Origin: Campylobacterales bacterium
GTDB lineage: Bacteria; Campylobacterota; Campylobacteria; Campylobacterales; JAADDG01
Length of the DNA stretch: 6,998 bases
Reading direction: 5' to 3'
Assembly (NCBI GenBank): GCA_027009865.1
Contig: JALVCR010000290.1
Coordinates: forward strand, 1 to 6,998
A program made the position numbers and the translations under genes. The stretch's first letter is position 1. Every line of letters starts with the position of its first letter. Below, piece by piece: positions 4,919-6,998 of the stretch. The notes under the pieces were generated by a model. It was not told where the DNA came from. It ran no database searches and was given only the letters and a program-made list of their open reading frames with translations.

Positions 4919-5458
4919 TTATTTTTTCTTTTTTGTATCTTTTTTTGGAACGACAAGCATATTTACGTATCTTCCCTCAATTTTAGGCTCATGCTCTTTA
5001 TCCGCAATATCAGAAACCATAGGCCAGACATTATTTAAAACCTCGACTCCCGCTTGCGGATTTGCCATCTCTCTTCCTCTTAAAAAGACTCTAAATTTTA
5101 CATGCTTGCCTTTTTCTAAAAACTCTCTTGCATGCTTTACTTTGTAATCTATATCATTTTTGGCGATTTTAACTGAGAGTTTTATCTCTTTTGTCTCTAT
5201 CGTCTTTTGCTTCTTTTTAGCCTCTTTCTTCTTTTTCTCCTGCTGATACTTAAACTTCCCGTAATCCATAATTTTACATACGGGAGGTTTGGCATCAGGA
5301 GCTATCAAAACAAGATCCAAACCTTTCTCTTCTGCTATCTCCAAAGCTTCGTCTCTGGAGATTATTCCATACTGCTCTCCGTCGTCTCCAATGCACCTAA
5401 CTTCGTTTGCTCTTATATCTCTATTGAGCAAAACCTCTTTTTGCTTCTTTTTATTCAA
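4919..5458 (-). CDS. infC: Translation initiation factor IF-3
   Basis: The 179-residue protein has both IF3 domains: an N-terminal domain with LLNRDIRANEVRCIG, GIISRDEALEIAEEKGLDLV and PPVCKIMDYGKFKYQ (to about residue 72), a lysine-rich helical linker, and a C-terminal domain with TKEIKLSVKIAKNDIDYKVK, FLEKGKHVKFRVFLRGREM and a VPKKDTKKKK tail. IF3 binds the 30S subunit, prevents premature 50S joining and checks start codons. The start is TTG at 5458-5456: GAGGT (5469-5465) is six bases upstream, and the frame has a stop (TGA, 5470-5468) just before, so no earlier start exists. The TTG overlaps the thrS stop as TTGA, suggesting translational coupling. A non-AUG start echoes the AUU start of E. 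coli infC, which mediates autoregulation by IF3. Confidence 0.96.
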   Translation of the reverse strand: MNKKKQKEVLLNRDIRANEVRCIGDDGEQYGIISRDEALEIAEEKGLDLVLIAPDAKPPVCKIMDYGKFKYQQEKKKKEAKKKQKTIETKEIKLSVKIAKNDIDYKVKHAREFLEKGKHVKFRVFLRGREMANPQAGVEVLNNVWPMVSDIADKEHEPKIEGRYVNMLVVPKKDTKKKK

Positions 5459-6998
5459 AAGTGTACCTCATCTAATTTCTCCTTTATTAACAAGATAAAA
5501 TCGTCCAAACTCATATTTTTCTTTTCTCTTTTTCGTCTGTCTCTTAAAGCCACGCTTCTATTTTTAACCTCTTCATCGCCTATTACCAAAATCATAGGAA
5601 CTCTCTGCTTTTCAGCGGTTCTTATTCTCTTGTTCAAACTCTCGTTTTTAGAGAAAATTTCACTATCCACCTCTATTTGCATTAAAAGATCTTTTATCTC
5701 TTTTGCATACTCTTCATGAGAAGAGGAGATTGGAATAATGATAACTTGAGTCGGAGCTATGAAAAACGGAAATTCTCCCGCCGTATGCTCGGTTAGAATA
5801 CCGATAAATCTCTCAAAAGAGCCCAAAATCGCTCTATGAAGCATTACCGGTCTTTGCTTTTGGTTATTTGCATCAATATAGTGAAGGTCAAATCTCTCCG
5901 GAAGATTGAAATCTACTTGAATCGTTCCGCACTGCCACTTTCTTTTCAAAGCGTCAGTTATTTTTATATCAATTTTTGGACCGTAGAAAGCTCCTCCTCC
6001 CTCATCTATTCCGTAGGAAAGATTATTTTCATCAAGAGCTTCTTTTAAAGCATCCGTGGCCTTTTGCCAAATCTCGTCGCTTCCGATTGCTTTATCAGGT
6101 TTTGTCGATATCTCCATCTCATATTCAAAATCAAAAATTTTCATTATATTATCGACAAAATCCAATATCTCTAAAACATTGCTTTTTATCTGTTCGGGAG
6201 TGCAAAAGATGTGGGCATCATCTTGAGTAAACTCTCTAACTCTAAAAAGCCCGTGCAAAACTCCGCTTTTTTCATGTCTGTGAACAACACCGTATTCAAA
6301 AAACTTAAGCGGCAAATCTCTGTAGCTTCTTATATCGCTTTGATAAACTTTGATATGTCCAAGGCAGTTCATAGGCTTAATGCCGTATTCCACCCCGTCT
6401 ATCTCGGTAAAATACATATTCTCGCCGTAATTTTCATAATGGCCGCTTATCTTCCAAACTTCGGATTTCAAAAGCTCAGGACCTCTAACCGGTTCATAGC
6501 CTCTTAATCTATGAACTTTAAAAAGCATCCTCTCAAGCTTGCTTCTAAGTCTTGCTCCGTTTGGAAGCCATATTGGAAGCCCTGCGCCGATTTGTTCGTC
6601 AAACATAAAAAGCTTAAGTTCGCTTCCTATCTTTCTGTGATCTCTCTTTTTTGCCTCTTCCAAAAGATAAAGATACTCTTTTAGGCTCTCTTTATCGGCA
6701 AAAGCAGTGCCATAAATTCTCGTTAGCATCTCGGCGTTCTCATCGCCTCCGAGATATGCTCCGGCTACTCTTGTTAATTTGAAATTTTTTATATATTTGG
6801 TATTTGGAAGATGAGGGCCTCTGCATAAATCCTCAAAGTCTCCCTGTCTGTAGATAGATACCCTCTCATCCGGAATATTTTTCAAAACTTCCTGTTTTAA
6901 ATCATCATCTTTAAATTTCTCAACAGCTTCTTTTTTAGGAAGATAATATTTTTCTATTTCAAGTTTTTTGGAGGCAAGCTCCTTCATTTTCTTTTCTA
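5455..6998 (-). CDS. thrS: Threonyl-tRNA synthetase, N-terminus beyond the window
   Basis: The C-terminal 510 or more residues of ThrRS are present; the frame stays open to the window edge, so the Met codon at 6987-6985 is internal and about 90 N-terminal residues are missing. The following numbers count from that Met. The editing-site motif DLCRGPH (C55, H59) is intact, so mischarged Ser-tRNA can be hydrolysed. The class II core shows the zinc ligands C208 (KPMNCLGH), H259 (TQDDAHIFC) and H384 (MLHRAILGS), motif 2 RHEKSGVLHGLFRVREFTQ and motif 3 HRAILGSFERFIGILTEH. The anticodon-binding domain covers about 411-505 (FFIAPTQVIIIPI, KNRSVALRDRR). It charges tRNA-Thr with threonine in the cytoplasm. 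It is the first gene seen of the thrS-infC-rpmI-rplT operon; the 3' end (GATGAGGTACAC) supplies the infC ribosome binding site. Confidence 0.97.
   Translation of the reverse strand, partial: EKKMKELASKKLEIEKYYLPKKEAVEKFKDDDLKQEVLKNIPDERVSIYRQGDFEDLCRGPHLPNTKYIKNFKLTRVAGAYLGGDENAEMLTRIYGTAFADKESLKEYLYLLEEAKKRDHRKIGSELKLFMFDEQIGAGLPIWLPNGARLRSKLERMLFKVHRLRGYEPVRGPELLKSEVWKISGHYENYGENMYFTEIDGVEYGIKPMNCLGHIKVYQSDIRSYRDLPLKFFEYGVVHRHEKSGVLHGLFRVREFTQDDAHIFCTPEQIKSNVLEILDFVDNIMKIFDFEYEMEISTKPDKAIGSDEIWQKATDALKEALDENNLSYGIDEGGGAFYGPKIDIKITDALKRKWQCGTIQVDFNLPERFDLHYIDANNQKQRPVMLHRAILGSFERFIGILTEHTAGEFPFFIAPTQVIIIPISSSHEEYAKEIKDLLMQIEVDSEIFSKNESLNKRIRTAEKQRVPMILVIGDEEVKNRSVALRDRRKREKKNMSLDDFILLIKEKLDEVHF

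Noticed and set aside
4782..5147. 121-codon plus-strand open frame across rpmI/infC
   Set aside because: Shadow of the basic ribosomal and IF3 genes; no supporting start signal.
5207..5719. 170-codon plus-strand open frame across infC/thrS
   Set aside because: Antisense to two well-conserved genes, with Ser/Phe/Leu-rich composition typical of a shadow frame.

Overview
The window looks like a chromosomal segment from a Campylobacterota (Epsilonproteobacteria) species. The low-GC, A/T-biased coding, the thrS-infC-rpmI-rplT order with ThrRS and IF3 of the form seen in that phylum, and promoters made of a good TATAAT box with no recognisable -35 all fit. The presence of DUF4398/OmpA lipoproteins and a DUF4214/DUF1566 surface protein suggests a free-living or environmental member rather than a reduced pathogen, but the genus cannot be fixed from this sequence alone.

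Layout. The left part runs on the plus strand: the 3' end of a UPF0175-type antitoxin gene (1-115), a PIN-like DUF3368 toxin gene overlapping it by four bases (112-582), a promoter region with a perfect TATAAT (641-646), and a two-gene lipoprotein operon: a small DUF4398 lipoprotein (688-1068) and a DUF4398/coiled-coil/OmpA-C lipoprotein (1080-1961). The rest runs on the minus strand, read from right to left: thrS (5' end beyond the window), infC with a TTG start overlapping the thrS stop, rpmI, rplT, a terminator-like hairpin, tRNA-Ser(GGA), a 543-residue secreted protein with four DUF4214-like repeats and two DUF1566 domains, and a membrane-anchored rhodanese. The two halves converge with only three bases between stop codons (1962-1964).

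How the genes work together. thrS-infC-rpmI-rplT and the tRNA form a translation cluster. infC is probably translationally coupled to thrS, while rpmI-rplT may have an extra promoter between infC and rpmI. The two lipoproteins are likely partners at the outer membrane/peptidoglycan interface. The DUF4214/DUF1566 protein and the rhodanese are 32 bases apart and probably co-transcribed, though no functional link is evident. No mobile element, CRISPR array, origin or rRNA was seen, and no stretch over 300 bases lacks a gene.

On novelty: most of the window is ordinary housekeeping sequence. The most interesting items are a 13-bp bulged hairpin that would hide the ribosome binding site of the DUF4214/DUF1566 gene, the domain architecture of that protein, the TTG start of infC, the terminator-like hairpin abutting tRNA-Ser, and the structured rpmI-rplT spacer. 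I did not find a convincing previously undescribed multi-gene system.
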